Source of the DNA: Spirosoma fluviale
Lineage (GTDB): Bacteria; Bacteroidota; Bacteroidia; Cytophagales; Spirosomataceae
Direction of reading: 5' to 3'
NCBI GenBank assembly: GCA_945906915.1
Contig: CAMDSI010000001.1
Coordinates: 1 to 45,714 of the forward strand
DNA: 45,714 nucleotides
Every line of letters starts with the position of its first letter. Position 1 is the first letter of the stretch. The notes under the pieces were generated by a model. The model was not told the DNA's origin, made no database searches, and was given only the letters and a program-made list of their open reading frames with translations. Shown piece after piece: positions 16,879 to 25,162 of the stretch. The position numbers and the translations under genes were made by a program.

Positions 16879-16946
16879 AAAAGCCTTTGGCAATCTACAG
16901 TGGCATATTCCTTGTAATAATGCTCTCAAAATATTTTAAAATAATC

Positions 16947-18839
16947 ATGGGAAAAATTATTGGAATTGACTTAGGAACCACCAACTCATGTGTGGCGGTA
17001 ATGGAAGGGAACGAAGCAGTCGTTATTGCAAACTCAGAAGGTAGACGCACGACGCCATCGATCGTTGCATTTTTAGAGAACGGCGAGCGTAAAGTAGGGG
17101 ATCCTGCGAAAAGACAAGCGATTACAAATCCACAGAATACTATTTCATCTGTGAAGCGATTCATGGGTAAAAAATATTCAGAGGTTAGCTCTGAACTAAA
17201 GACGATTTCGTATACGGTAGAACAGGGCAATAATGATACGCCACGTGTTCGCATCGGAGATCGTTTGTATACTCCGCAAGAAATCTCTGCTCAGATTTTG
17301 ACGAAAATGAAGCAGACGGCTGAAGATTATTTAGGCCAAACCGTTACGGAAGCAGTTATTACTGTTCCAGCTTACTTTAACGATGCAGAACGTCAAGCGA
17401 CTAAGGAAGCGGGACAAATTGCGGGTCTTGAAGTAAAGCGTATCATCAACGAACCTACGGCTGCAGCTTTAGCTTATGGCGTAGATAAGGGCGGAAAAGA
17501 TATGAAAATCGCCGTATTCGACTTAGGTGGTGGTACTTTCGACGTATCGGTACTTGAATTAGGAGATGGCGTATTTGAAGTTAAATCAACTGATGGAGAT
17601 ACGCACTTAGGTGGAGACGATTTTGACCAAGTAATCATCAATTGGTTAGCTGAGGAATTTATCGCAGATGAAAATATTGATTTACGTAAAGATCCAATGG
17701 CTTTGCAGCGTTTAAAAGAAGCGGCTGAAAAGGCTAAAATTGAATTAAGCTCAAGCGCGTCGACAGAAATCAACCTACCGTACATTATGCCGGTAGATGG
17801 TATCCCTAAACACTTAGTTCGTTCATTAACCCGTGCTAAATTCGAACAATTAGCAGATAAATTAATTCAACGTACATTAGAGCCTTGTAAGCGTGCTATG
17901 AAAAATGCAGGTTATACGAACGCAGATATCGATGAAGTAATTTTAGTAGGGGGTTCTACGCGTATTCCTCGTATCCAGGAAGAAGTGGAGAAATTCTTTG
18001 GCAAAAAACCTTCTAAAGGAGTTAATCCAGATGAGGTAGTTGCCATCGGAGCCGCTATCCAAGGGGGTGTCTTAACTGGAGAGGTGAAAGATGTCTTATT
18101 ATTAGACGTAACACCACTTTCTTTAGGTATCGAAACGATGGGTGGAGTGTTCACTAAATTGATCGAATCAAACACGACGATTCCTACGAAGAAATCAGAA
18201 ACATTCTCAACGGCTGCAGATAATCAACCTTCCGTAGAACTAAACGTTTTACAAGGGGAACGTCCAATGTCAAAAGATAACCGCTCATTAGGTCGTTTCC
18301 ACTTAGATGGCTTACCGCCAGCACAACGTGGTGTCCCTCAAATCGAAGTAACATTTGATATTGATGCGAACGGTATTTTGCACGTTTCTGCGAAAGACAA
18401 AGGAACTGGTAAGGAACAAAAGATCCGTATCGAAGCGTCCAGCGGTTTAACAGACGAAGATATCGAAAAGATGCGTAATGAAGCGAAAGCGAATGAGGCA
18501 ACTGATAAATTAGAAAAAGATAAAGTTGAAAAAGTAAATCAAGCAGATGCGTTGATTTTCCAATCTGACAAGCAATTGAAAGAATACGGTGAGAAATTAT
18601 CGGAAGGAAATAAAACAGCCATTGAAGGGGCGTTAGCTGAATTAAAAGTGGCTCATGCAGCGCAAGATTTAGCCGGTATCGATGCTGGATTAGAAAAATT
18701 AAACACCGCTTGGACAGCAGCATCTCAAGAGATGTATGCCGCAGGCGCTGAAACAGAAGGTGGAGAACCAGCGCAATCAGCTGATGCAAATGCATCTGAC
18801 GGTGGTGCGGAAGACGTATCTTTTGAAGAAGTAAAATAA
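16947..18839 (+). CDS. dnaK: Chaperone DnaK (Hsp70)
   Basis: 630 residues. It begins MGKIIGIDLGTTNSCVAVM, with ATPase signatures IFDLGGGTFDVS-type (AVFDLGGGTFDVSVLELG) and ILVGGSTRIPRIQ, the VLLLDVTPLSLGIETMGG linker and a C-terminal acidic tail ending FEEVK. It binds unfolded proteins with ATP, working with DnaJ and GrpE, neither of which is in the window. I place the start at 16947, not at the in-frame ATG at 16872: the extra 25 residues are unlike DnaK and that ATG falls inside the GTGACA palindrome. A strong terminator follows the stop. The palindrome upstream may mediate heat-shock control. Confidence 0.97.
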   Translation: MGKIIGIDLGTTNSCVAVMEGNEAVVIANSEGRRTTPSIVAFLENGERKVGDPAKRQAITNPQNTISSVKRFMGKKYSEVSSELKTISYTVEQGNNDTPRVRIGDRLYTPQEISAQILTKMKQTAEDYLGQTVTEAVITVPAYFNDAERQATKEAGQIAGLEVKRIINEPTAAALAYGVDKGGKDMKIAVFDLGGGTFDVSVLELGDGVFEVKSTDGDTHLGGDDFDQVIINWLAEEFIADENIDLRKDPMALQRLKEAAEKAKIELSSSASTEINLPYIMPVDGIPKHLVRSLTRAKFEQLADKLIQRTLEPCKRAMKNAGYTNADIDEVILVGGSTRIPRIQEEVEKFFGKKPSKGVNPDEVVAIGAAIQGGVLTGEVKDVLLLDVTPLSLGIETMGGVFTKLIESNTTIPTKKSETFSTAADNQPSVELNVLQGERPMSKDNRSLGRFHLDGLPPAQRGVPQIEVTFDIDANGILHVSAKDKGTGKEQKIRIEASSGLTDEDIEKMRNEAKANEATDKLEKDKVEKVNQADALIFQSDKQLKEYGEKLSEGNKTAIEGALAELKVAHAAQDLAGIDAGLEKLNTAWTAASQEMYAAGAETEGGEPAQSADANASDGGAEDVSFEEVK

Positions 18840-18855
18840 GCCTAAGCGGTAAACT

Positions 18856-18890
18856 AAAAGCCCGGTCTGTCTAACAGCCGGGCTTTTTTA
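18856..18890 (+). terminator. Rho-independent terminator of dnaK
   Basis: AAAAGCCCGG at 18856-18865 pairs with CCGGGCTTTT at 18878-18887, extended by an inner TGT/ACA stem, and is followed by a T-run. Confidence 0.88.
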
Positions 18891-18922
18891 TGCCTTATAT
18901 CTTCTCTATTATCTCTACTCTC

Positions 18923-19687
18923 TTATCTATTGTGGACAATCCCATCCCATAACCTCAATCTAACCTGTAAAGATTCAATCGCTGCCTGAGTAGCCTTTTC
19001 CCATTTGGCCTCATCAGAACCGCATAAATGTTCCATCATACGAAAAGCTAATTCACTGTGGTGACCGCCATCTACTTCGATATGACGTTCTAAATAATAA
19101 ACTAAGGTTTCCACTTTAAGGGGATTCTCTGTTTTCAATTGATCTACAATAACCTGAAACATAGCAGGAATAATATCTTCTCTCCCAAAAGTAAAAATAG
19201 CCGCAATTTCTTCTATGCTTCTATTTTGAATGGCGGAGAAAGTAAAGGTCAAAAAATGCTTAACCGAATCAGGAATATTGGCTTCAGGAATCGCTAACAA
19301 TAATTCCTCTAGATTCTCAAAGGATCGAAGTTCGTGTAAGAAAGGAGAGGGCATAATCGACAATTCTTCCATAGAGCGTAAATAAAGCTCAAAATGGCTA
19401 ATGTAAACTCCATTTTGGTCCACATCTGATTCTTCCCCTAAAACAATCTCGTTAATCAGATAACGAATCTCTGCTGTTCCTTTCGGATTCCAAGGCACAT
19501 CTACAGAAGTTAATTCCTGCTGCATTTTCTTGACTAAAGACATAAAATCCCACACCGCAAATATATGGTGCTTCATAAAGACCTCTAATTCCGACGTACT
19601 TTGGATATACGAATTGATTGGATGATGCACTAATGCATCACGTAATGGGGCAATTTGTTCTTTTAGGCGGTTGATCTGATTACTCAT
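18923..19687 (-). CDS. DUF3050 protein, heme-oxygenase-like fold with a possible diiron site
   Basis: 254 residues, largely helical. FMKHHIFAVWDFMSLVK (37-53) is the signature of DUF3050, a branch of the heme-oxygenase/thiaminase fold. Near the C-terminus, YLERHIEVDGGHH gives His202-x3-Asp206-x2-His209, the pattern used by heme-oxygenase-like diiron oxidases such as SznF. Glu80 or Glu85, Glu108 and His118 are candidates for the remaining ligands, by spacing only. The product may be a small-molecule oxidase or oxygenase; no function is established that I know of. It is last in an operon after a NifS-like desulfurase and XdhC, starting one base from the XdhC stop. Confidence 0.75.
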   Translation of the reverse strand: MSNQINRLKEQIAPLRDALVHHPINSYIQSTSELEVFMKHHIFAVWDFMSLVKKMQQELTSVDVPWNPKGTAEIRYLINEIVLGEESDVDQNGVYISHFELYLRSMEELSIMPSPFLHELRSFENLEELLLAIPEANIPDSVKHFLTFTFSAIQNRSIEEIAAIFTFGREDIIPAMFQVIVDQLKTENPLKVETLVYYLERHIEVDGGHHSELAFRMMEHLCGSDEAKWEKATQAAIESLQVRLRLWDGIVHNR

Positions 19688-19688
19688 G

Positions 19689-20657
19689 TTATTCGTGAAT
19701 GGCGCGATTGCGTAAACTTAATCGCTGACCATTTCTGTTATTTTTAGTTGATAAAATTTCTGATATAATGGAGATGGCAATCTCTTCTGGCCCTTCGGCC
19801 CCTAAATCTAAACCGATGGGGGTAGAAATAGGTAATAGGGTAACTAAATCTTCCTTGAAATAGTTTTGAAGCTTTTCAAATCTTTTCTTAGGTCCTAGTA
19901 TTCCCACATAGGCTGGTTTAATAGGAGCGAGGAGTAATTTTTCTAGAATCTTCACATCTTTTTCTAGATCATGTGTCATCATCACGAGGTAATCAGTGGA
20001 TTGAATAGGCCAAAGTTCCTGAAACCCAAATCGGCCGTGCACACGCAAATCAGTTGACATCTTAGCTAAAATACCAACCCAATTGACTCTCCAGGCTAAA
20101 GCATTCGCTTGCTGAATAAATCCCTGAGCATCAAATTGATTGCCAAAAACCCATACCGTCATAGGAGCAGGTAAATATTCTGTAAATAATTCATTCTCCC
20201 AACTACATCCATGTGAATCATCTGCATCATTCATCGTTATTTGAAAGGCATTACTGTAAGAAATCGCTAAAGTATGCGCCACATTTCCAGCCAAATGCTT
20301 TTCTAAAGTAGAAACTAGCTCGTTAATTTGATCCTGAAATGGATTAATGAATATCTCTATCACACCTTGACATCCCAAGCCGATCCCTAAAGCAAAAGGA
20401 TCTTCCTCTCGCGTATCATAGGTAATTGATTTATAGGATTGTGAAAACAAGGCTAACTGTGCTTTTTTTAAAATATCCCCTTCTAAACAGCCTCCAGAAA
20501 TTCCTCCCCACCAATTCCCATCTTCCGCTATAAGCATTCTAGCACCTGGGCGACGATAAGCACTTCCGTCCACCCGAACTACAGTAGCTAATACGAATTT
20601 TAAACCCGCCTGTTGTAGCTCTTTCACTTGCTGAATGACAAGAATTAATTCTTTCAT
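19689..20657 (-). CDS. xdhC: XdhC/CoxI-family molybdoenzyme maturation protein
   Basis: 322 residues. The N-terminal XdhC domain shows VDGSAYRRPGARMLI and GGISGGCLEGD, with the conserved cysteine, and the C-terminal Rossmann-like domain contains VWVFGNQFDAQGF and VGILGPKKRFEKL. XdhC binds molybdenum cofactor, protects its sulfurated form and delivers it to xanthine-dehydrogenase-type enzymes. The gene overlaps the upstream NifS-like desulfurase by 4 bases. In Rhodobacter a NifS-like protein sulfurates the cofactor on XdhC, so this pairing fits that role. No molybdoenzyme subunit is in the window. Confidence 0.88.
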   Translation of the reverse strand: MKELILVIQQVKELQQAGLKFVLATVVRVDGSAYRRPGARMLIAEDGNWWGGISGGCLEGDILKKAQLALFSQSYKSITYDTREEDPFALGIGLGCQGVIEIFINPFQDQINELVSTLEKHLAGNVAHTLAISYSNAFQITMNDADDSHGCSWENELFTEYLPAPMTVWVFGNQFDAQGFIQQANALAWRVNWVGILAKMSTDLRVHGRFGFQELWPIQSTDYLVMMTHDLEKDVKILEKLLLAPIKPAYVGILGPKKRFEKLQNYFKEDLVTLLPISTPIGLDLGAEGPEEIAISIISEILSTKNNRNGQRLSLRNRAIHE

Positions 20658-21739
20658 AGGAACTTAGGTAAATTTTGGACTAAAATAGCACAAACCTTTT
20701 CTATGTCTTGTTCTGATGTAAAATAACCTAAACTAAAACGAGCACTTGCCAAGGCATCTTCATCAGAATGTCCTAAATTCTTCAAAACATGCGAGGGTAA
20801 TTCGGTTTTTGCATTACAAGCAGAACCATTAGAAAAAGCCAATCCATTTAGTTCTTGAAACATTTTTTCCCAGTCAGCACCTTTCAAGGTGAAATTAAGA
20901 ATGGATGGAACAGAATTCATGGGAGAATTGATGCTAATGGTAGGTAATATAGACAGGAACCTATTTTTCGAGTCCTGATAAAATGACCCTTTTGATAACC
21001 ATTGGGGAATTAACTCAACCGACTTCGCTAGACCCACCATCAAAGGCACAGGAAGCGTTCCAGGCCGAAGACCACGTTCTTGGCCACCGCCAAAACTAAT
21101 GGCTTGTAAAGGCTTTCTATGAATTAAAGCTCCAATGCCTTTAGGGCCATATAACTTATGTCCACTGAAACTAAGTAGGTGAGGCAAAGAAGAAAAATCA
21201 AGATCAAGCTTTCCTAAGGCTTGGGTAGCATCTGAGTGAAAACAAATACCACGTTCCTCACATAATTCTACTACTTCCCGATAAGGAAGAATGCTGCCTA
21301 ATTCATTATTAACTAGCATCAGAGAAACTAATACAGTAGTCGGTCTAATAATATCCCTTAACTCTGCAACGTCTAATAAATAAGTAACGTCCCAACCTTC
21401 TTTCTCTAAAGCATGAAAAACTTCTAAGACAGCCTTATGTTCCAAAGCACTAGTTATTAGATGTCCCTTCGGCTTATCCATTAAATAACCACGAATAGCT
21501 AAATTAATTGATTCCGTTGCACCGGATGTAAAAACAACTTCTGCGGGTTTGACTTGGAAATAGTTTGCCACGGTTGCCCGAGATTGCTCTACCGCTTCTG
21601 CAGCTCTCCAGCCATACAAATGCGCAGATGATCCAGCATTCCCAAAAACTTCAGTGAAATAGGGAAGCATAGCCGATAACACCTCCGGATGAACCGGAGT
21701 CGTTGCTGCATAATCAAGGTAAATCGGCTGATTCATCAT
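20654..21739 (-). CDS. NifS/IscS-like cysteine desulfurase
   Basis: 361 residues, fold-type I PLP enzyme. YLDYAATTPVHPEV opens the protein; His101, FSGHKLYGPKGIG with Schiff-base Lys195, and the mobile-loop SNGSACNAK with catalytic Cys308 are all present. It takes sulfur from cysteine as an enzyme persulfide, leaving alanine. There is no iscU or suf scaffold next to it; instead xdhC overlaps by 4 bases, which suggests sulfuration of molybdenum cofactor. A TATATTTG -7 box lies only 4 bases above the first ATG, so the mRNA would have almost no leader, or translation may begin at the second Met (21736). Confidence 0.9.
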   Translation of the reverse strand: MMNQPIYLDYAATTPVHPEVLSAMLPYFTEVFGNAGSSAHLYGWRAAEAVEQSRATVANYFQVKPAEVVFTSGATESINLAIRGYLMDKPKGHLITSALEHKAVLEVFHALEKEGWDVTYLLDVAELRDIIRPTTVLVSLMLVNNELGSILPYREVVELCEERGICFHSDATQALGKLDLDFSSLPHLLSFSGHKLYGPKGIGALIHRKPLQAISFGGGQERGLRPGTLPVPLMVGLAKSVELIPQWLSKGSFYQDSKNRFLSILPTISINSPMNSVPSILNFTLKGADWEKMFQELNGLAFSNGSACNAKTELPSHVLKNLGHSDEDALASARFSLGYFTSEQDIEKVCAILVQNLPKFL

Positions 21740-21743
21740 TAGA

Positions 21744-21751
21744 CAAATATA
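21744..21751 (-). promoter_or_regulatory. -7 box for the nifS-like/xdhC operon
   Basis: Minus-strand TATATTTG, placed between the rplT terminator and the desulfurase start. No matching -33 TTTG is seen. Confidence 0.35.
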
Positions 21752-21756
21752 GGCAT

Positions 21757-21784
21757 AAAAAAAAAGCCCCGAAAAATTCGAGGC
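21757..21784 (-). terminator. Rho-independent terminator after rplT
   Basis: On the minus strand GCCTCGAA-TTT-TTCGGGGC forms an 8-pair stem with one G-U pair, followed by nine T residues (21757-21765). It ends the thrS-infC-rpmI-rplT transcript. Confidence 0.85.
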
Positions 21785-21806
21785 TCTCTTTCTATTGAAA
21801 AATGAA

Positions 21807-22151
21807 TTACTTCAATTTCTCCAAAACTGCTTTGAAAGCTTCTGGGTGATTCATCGCTAAGTCAGCTAAAACCTTACGATTAAAAGTCATTCCAGATTTA
21901 TTGAATTTACCCATGAACGCTGAGTAAGAAAGACCTTCTTGACGAGCCGCTGCATTGATACGTAGTATCCATAAACCACGAAAATCTCTTTTCTTAACTT
22001 TACGGTCACGGTAAGCATATTGCAAACCTTTCTCTACTTTGTTTTTCGCTACTGTCCAGACATTTTTTCCGCGACCGTAGAATCCTTTCGCTAACTTAAG
22101 GATTTTCTTTCTTCTAGCTCTTGAGGCTACGTGATTGACACTTCTTGGCAT
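21807..22151 (-). CDS. rplT: Ribosomal protein L20
   Basis: 114 residues, full length for L20. PRSVNHVASRARRKKILKLA opens the protein and the strongly basic N-terminal helix is followed by the conserved GLSYSAFM and LADLAMNHPEAF. It is needed for early assembly of the 50S subunit. It lies 84 bases after rpmI in the conserved thrS-infC-rpmI-rplT order and is followed by a clear terminator. In other bacteria L20 represses this operon by binding its mRNA; I do not see a proven leader structure here. Confidence 0.97.
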   Translation of the reverse strand: MPRSVNHVASRARRKKILKLAKGFYGRGKNVWTVAKNKVEKGLQYAYRDRKVKKRDFRGLWILRINAAARQEGLSYSAFMGKFNKSGMTFNRKVLADLAMNHPEAFKAVLEKLK

Positions 22152-22235
22152 AATTTTTTGTTTTTTGAAATGAGGCGAATCTCTCGATTACTTATTTAAG
22201 CCTTCTTTCTGGTTTAACAATAACTAAAATACTAA

Positions 22236-22430
22236 TTAAAGACCTAACATTAATTTAACGCGGTCCATATCAGTAGGGTGAACTAAAGTAGCGTGAACTA
22301 AATTACGCTTTTGTTTAGTTGTTTTCTTTGTTAGGATATGGCTATGAAATGCGTGTTTACGCTTAATCTTACCAGTTCCTGTTACTTTGAAACGTTTTTT
22401 CGCTCCAGAGTTAGTTTTAATTTTTGGCAT
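22236..22430 (-). CDS. rpmI: Ribosomal protein L35
   Basis: 64 residues, the normal length. MPKIKTNSGAKKRFKVTGTG is the L35 signature and the rest is basic with HILTKKTTKQKRNL. It is part of the 50S subunit. It lies between infC (89-base gap) and rplT (84-base gap), the usual bacterial order. Confidence 0.97.
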   Translation of the reverse strand: MPKIKTNSGAKKRFKVTGTGKIKRKHAFHSHILTKKTTKQKRNLVHATLVHPTDMDRVKLMLGL

Positions 22431-22519
22431 TGTTTGATAATTATGTAAAAATTAAATTTTGAAATTTGGAATGCAAAAGTAATGAAAATTACCCTAAAAA
22501 TCCACCATTCATTTGAAAA

Positions 22520-23080
22520 TTATTTCTTGATAGCCTTAGGGGAGAAGATGATGCTCATACGCTTACCTTCTAATTTAGGCATATCGTCTGGCTTACCTAC
22601 GTCTTCTAGGCCTTTAGCAAAGTTCAATAATAACATCTCACCTCGCTCTTTAAACACAATCGTTCTTCCTACAAAGTGTACATAAGCTTTCACTTTTGCT
22701 CCTTCTTTCAAGAAATTAACTGCGTGTTTTAACTTGAAATTGAAATCGTGTTCATCCGTATTAGGACCGAAACGAATTTCTTTAATAACTGTTTTCGTGG
22801 CGTTAGCCTTGATTTCCTTTTGCTTCTTCTTTTGATCATACTTAAATTTCGCATAATCAATAATCTTACAAACAGGAGGTACTGCTTTAGGAGATATCTC
22901 CACTAAATCTAAACTCTGAGCAACAGCAAGTTCTAATGCTTTCTCAAAAGGATATACTCCAATCTCAATATTCTCACCTACTAATCGAACTTCTTCCACA
23001 CCACGTATCAACTGATTAATCCGGTAGGGTTCTTCTTCTCTTCTATTTCCTCTGTAATTGTTATTCGGGCGTAAAGCCAT
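22520..23080 (-). CDS. infC: Translation initiation factor IF-3
   Basis: 186 residues. The N-domain reads YRINQLIRGVEEVRLVGENIEIGV and LDLVEISPKAVPPVCKIIDY; the C-domain begins KEIRFGPNTDEHDFNFK and ends with the MSIIFSPK strand. It binds the 30S subunit and checks the start codon. The start here is ATG; the AUU or AUC start used for autoregulation in E. coli is not evident, although the N-terminal residues before YRINQL are not conserved and the true start could vary. It lies 81 bases after thrS. Confidence 0.96.
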   Translation of the reverse strand: MALRPNNNYRGNRREEEPYRINQLIRGVEEVRLVGENIEIGVYPFEKALELAVAQSLDLVEISPKAVPPVCKIIDYAKFKYDQKKKQKEIKANATKTVIKEIRFGPNTDEHDFNFKLKHAVNFLKEGAKVKAYVHFVGRTIVFKERGEMLLLNFAKGLEDVGKPDDMPKLEGKRMSIIFSPKAIKK

Positions 23081-23161
23081 AAAATAATATGGGTTTAATA
23101 TGTAATAATTAGAAATCTAAATCAAATATAGCGCAATTACAAGCAAAAAACGCATAAGCTA

Positions 23162-25102
23162 CTATTTTTCATAGGTTAAGGACTGGATTTCTTCTTGTGC
23201 CATCGCGATGAAAGCATCTAAAGTCATTGATCCTACATCTCCATCACCCTTCTTACGAACGCTGACAATTCCTTCGGCTTGCTCTTTTTCGCCTACTACA
23301 ATCATGAAAGGAACTTTAGCGATTTCTGCATCCCGAATTTTACGACCCATTTTTTCATTTCGGTGATCTACGTAACCTCGTAAATCCTTTTCCTGTAAAC
23401 GCAGATACAATTCATTCGCATAATCTTCGTATTTCTCAGAAATAGGCAGAACTGCGATTTGGTCAGGAGATAACCACAAAGGGAAATTGCCGGCTGTATT
23501 TTCAATTAAAATAGCGACAAAACGCTCCAATGATCCGAATGGAGCCCGGTGAATCATGACAGGACGATGTTTTGCGTTATCTGATCCCGTATATTCTAAT
23601 TCAAAACGCTGAGGTAATTGATAATCTACTTGAATCGTACCTAATTGCCACTTACGACCTAAGGCATCCTTCACCATAAAGTCTAATTTAGGGCCATAGA
23701 AAGCCGCTTCACCATATTCAATTACATAAGGCAAACCCTTTTCTTCTGCAGAACGAATAATAGCTGATTCTGCCCGATCCCAATCTTCATCGTTACCAAT
23801 ATATTTCTCTTTATTTTCTTTATCTCGTAAGGAAACTTGTGCTGAATACGTGTCAAAACCTAAGGCTTTGAAAACATATAATACCAGGTCAATCACCTTC
23901 ATGAATTCATCTTCCACTTGATCGGGTCGACAAAAAATGTGCGCATCGTCTTGAGTAAATCCTCTTACACGAGTTAAACCATGTAATTCACCACTTTGCT
24001 CATATCGGTACACGGTGCCAAATTCAGCTAAACGCAATGGTAAATCCTTGTAGGAGCGGGGCTTTGTCTTATAAATCTCACAGTGGTGTGGGCAATTCAT
24101 AGGCTTCAAAAAGAATTCTTCATTCTCATCTGGCGTACGAATAGGTTGGAAAGAATCCTTACCGTATTTCGCATAGTGACCCGAAGTCACATACAATTCT
24201 TTGCTCGCAATATGTGGAGTAATTACAGGTGAATAGCCAGCACGAACTTGCGCACGACGTAAGAAATTTTCTAAACGCTCGCGCAATAAAGTACCCTTAG
24301 GCAACCATAGAGGAAGACCCATTCCAACTTTTTCCGAGAAGGCAAATAATTCTAATTCCTTACCTAATTTGCGGTGATCGCGACGTTTCGCCTCTTCTAA
24401 TAAGTGCAAATACTCTTCTAATTCTTTTGCTTTAGGGAAAGTAATCGCATAAATACGGGTTAGTTGTTTACGCTTCTCGTCTCCGCGCCAATAAGCACCA
24501 GCGACCGAAAGTAATTTAACCGATTTTATAAATCCTGTATTAGGGATATGAGGCCCTCGGCACAAATCCGTGAAATTACCTTGATTATAGAAAGTGATGG
24601 AGCCATCAGCTAAACCTTCAATTAATTCTATTTTATATTCATCCCCCTTATCTGTAAAATACGAGACTGCATCAGCCTTAGAAATAGAGCTACGTAGGAA
24701 CTCGTTCTTTAAGCGAGCTAATTCCAACATTTTATCTTCAATCACTTTAAAGTCATCAGAACCAAATTCTTGATCACCTAAATCAATATCATAATAAAAC
24801 CCATTTTCAATGGCTGGACCAATTCCGAATTTAGTTCCCGGAAATATAGACTCAATAGCTTCTGCTAATAAGTGTGCAGAGGAATGCCAAAAAGTCTTTT
24901 TACCATCTTCGTCATTCCAGGTTAATAATTGCAATACGGCATCTGCATCAATAGGAGTAGAGGAATCCACTACCTCACCATTTAATTTAGCCGCTAACAC
25001 ATTACGTGCTAAACCTTCAGAAATTTGCAATGCAACTTGATAAGGAGTAATTCCTGTTTCAAATTCTCTAACCTGCCCGTCGGGAAATGTAATTTTGATC
25101 AT
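23162..25102 (-). CDS. thrS: Threonyl-tRNA synthetase
   Basis: 646 residues, class II synthetase. Domains in order: TGS (MIKITFPDGQVREFETGITP), the editing domain with HSSAHLLAEAIESIFP (HxxxH) and the CRGPHIP zinc element, the catalytic core with MNCPHHCEIYK and VRGFTQDDAHIFC, motif 3 GSLERF, and a C-terminal anticodon-binding domain. It charges tRNA-Thr and removes mischarged serine. I set the start at the ATG at 25102, where the TGS domain begins; an in-frame ATG at 25141 would add 13 residues not typical of ThrRS and lies upstream of the likely promoter. Confidence 0.97.
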   Translation of the reverse strand: MIKITFPDGQVREFETGITPYQVALQISEGLARNVLAAKLNGEVVDSSTPIDADAVLQLLTWNDEDGKKTFWHSSAHLLAEAIESIFPGTKFGIGPAIENGFYYDIDLGDQEFGSDDFKVIEDKMLELARLKNEFLRSSISKADAVSYFTDKGDEYKIELIEGLADGSITFYNQGNFTDLCRGPHIPNTGFIKSVKLLSVAGAYWRGDEKRKQLTRIYAITFPKAKELEEYLHLLEEAKRRDHRKLGKELELFAFSEKVGMGLPLWLPKGTLLRERLENFLRRAQVRAGYSPVITPHIASKELYVTSGHYAKYGKDSFQPIRTPDENEEFFLKPMNCPHHCEIYKTKPRSYKDLPLRLAEFGTVYRYEQSGELHGLTRVRGFTQDDAHIFCRPDQVEDEFMKVIDLVLYVFKALGFDTYSAQVSLRDKENKEKYIGNDEDWDRAESAIIRSAEEKGLPYVIEYGEAAFYGPKLDFMVKDALGRKWQLGTIQVDYQLPQRFELEYTGSDNAKHRPVMIHRAPFGSLERFVAILIENTAGNFPLWLSPDQIAVLPISEKYEDYANELYLRLQEKDLRGYVDHRNEKMGRKIRDAEIAKVPFMIVVGEKEQAEGIVSVRKKGDGDVGSMTLDAFIAMAQEEIQSLTYEK

Positions 25103-25118
25103 TCTAAAAAAATTTGTG

Positions 25119-25146
25119 TAAAGGTACAAATTAAGCCGCAAATCAA
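25119..25146 (-). promoter_or_regulatory. Possible thrS promoter
   Basis: On the minus strand TTG (25144-25146) is followed after 17 bases by TACCTTTA (25119-25126), one mismatch from TAnnTTTG. The start codon at 25102 is 16 bases further on. Confidence 0.35.
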
Positions 25147-25162
25147 CGAAATGAGGTCCTGA

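Noticed and set aside
16862..16880. CRP/FNR binding site reading of the palindrome before dnaK
   Set aside because: The half-sites GTGA and TCAC are separated by 7 bases, not 6, and the outer T/A of the consensus is missing on one side.
16872..16946. Upstream in-frame ATG extending DnaK by 25 residues
   Set aside because: The extension is unlike any DnaK, and the ATG is inside the GTGACA palindrome.
18184..18795. 203-codon open frame on the minus strand inside dnaK
   Set aside because: It lies wholly antisense to a conserved gene, its predicted protein is Leu/His/Tyr-rich with no motif, and its length follows from the codon use of dnaK.
22152..22519. Possible L20-type autoregulatory leader around rpmI
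   Set aside because: The spacers before and after rpmI are 80-90 bases and AT-rich; I cannot find a convincing L20-binding fold by eye.
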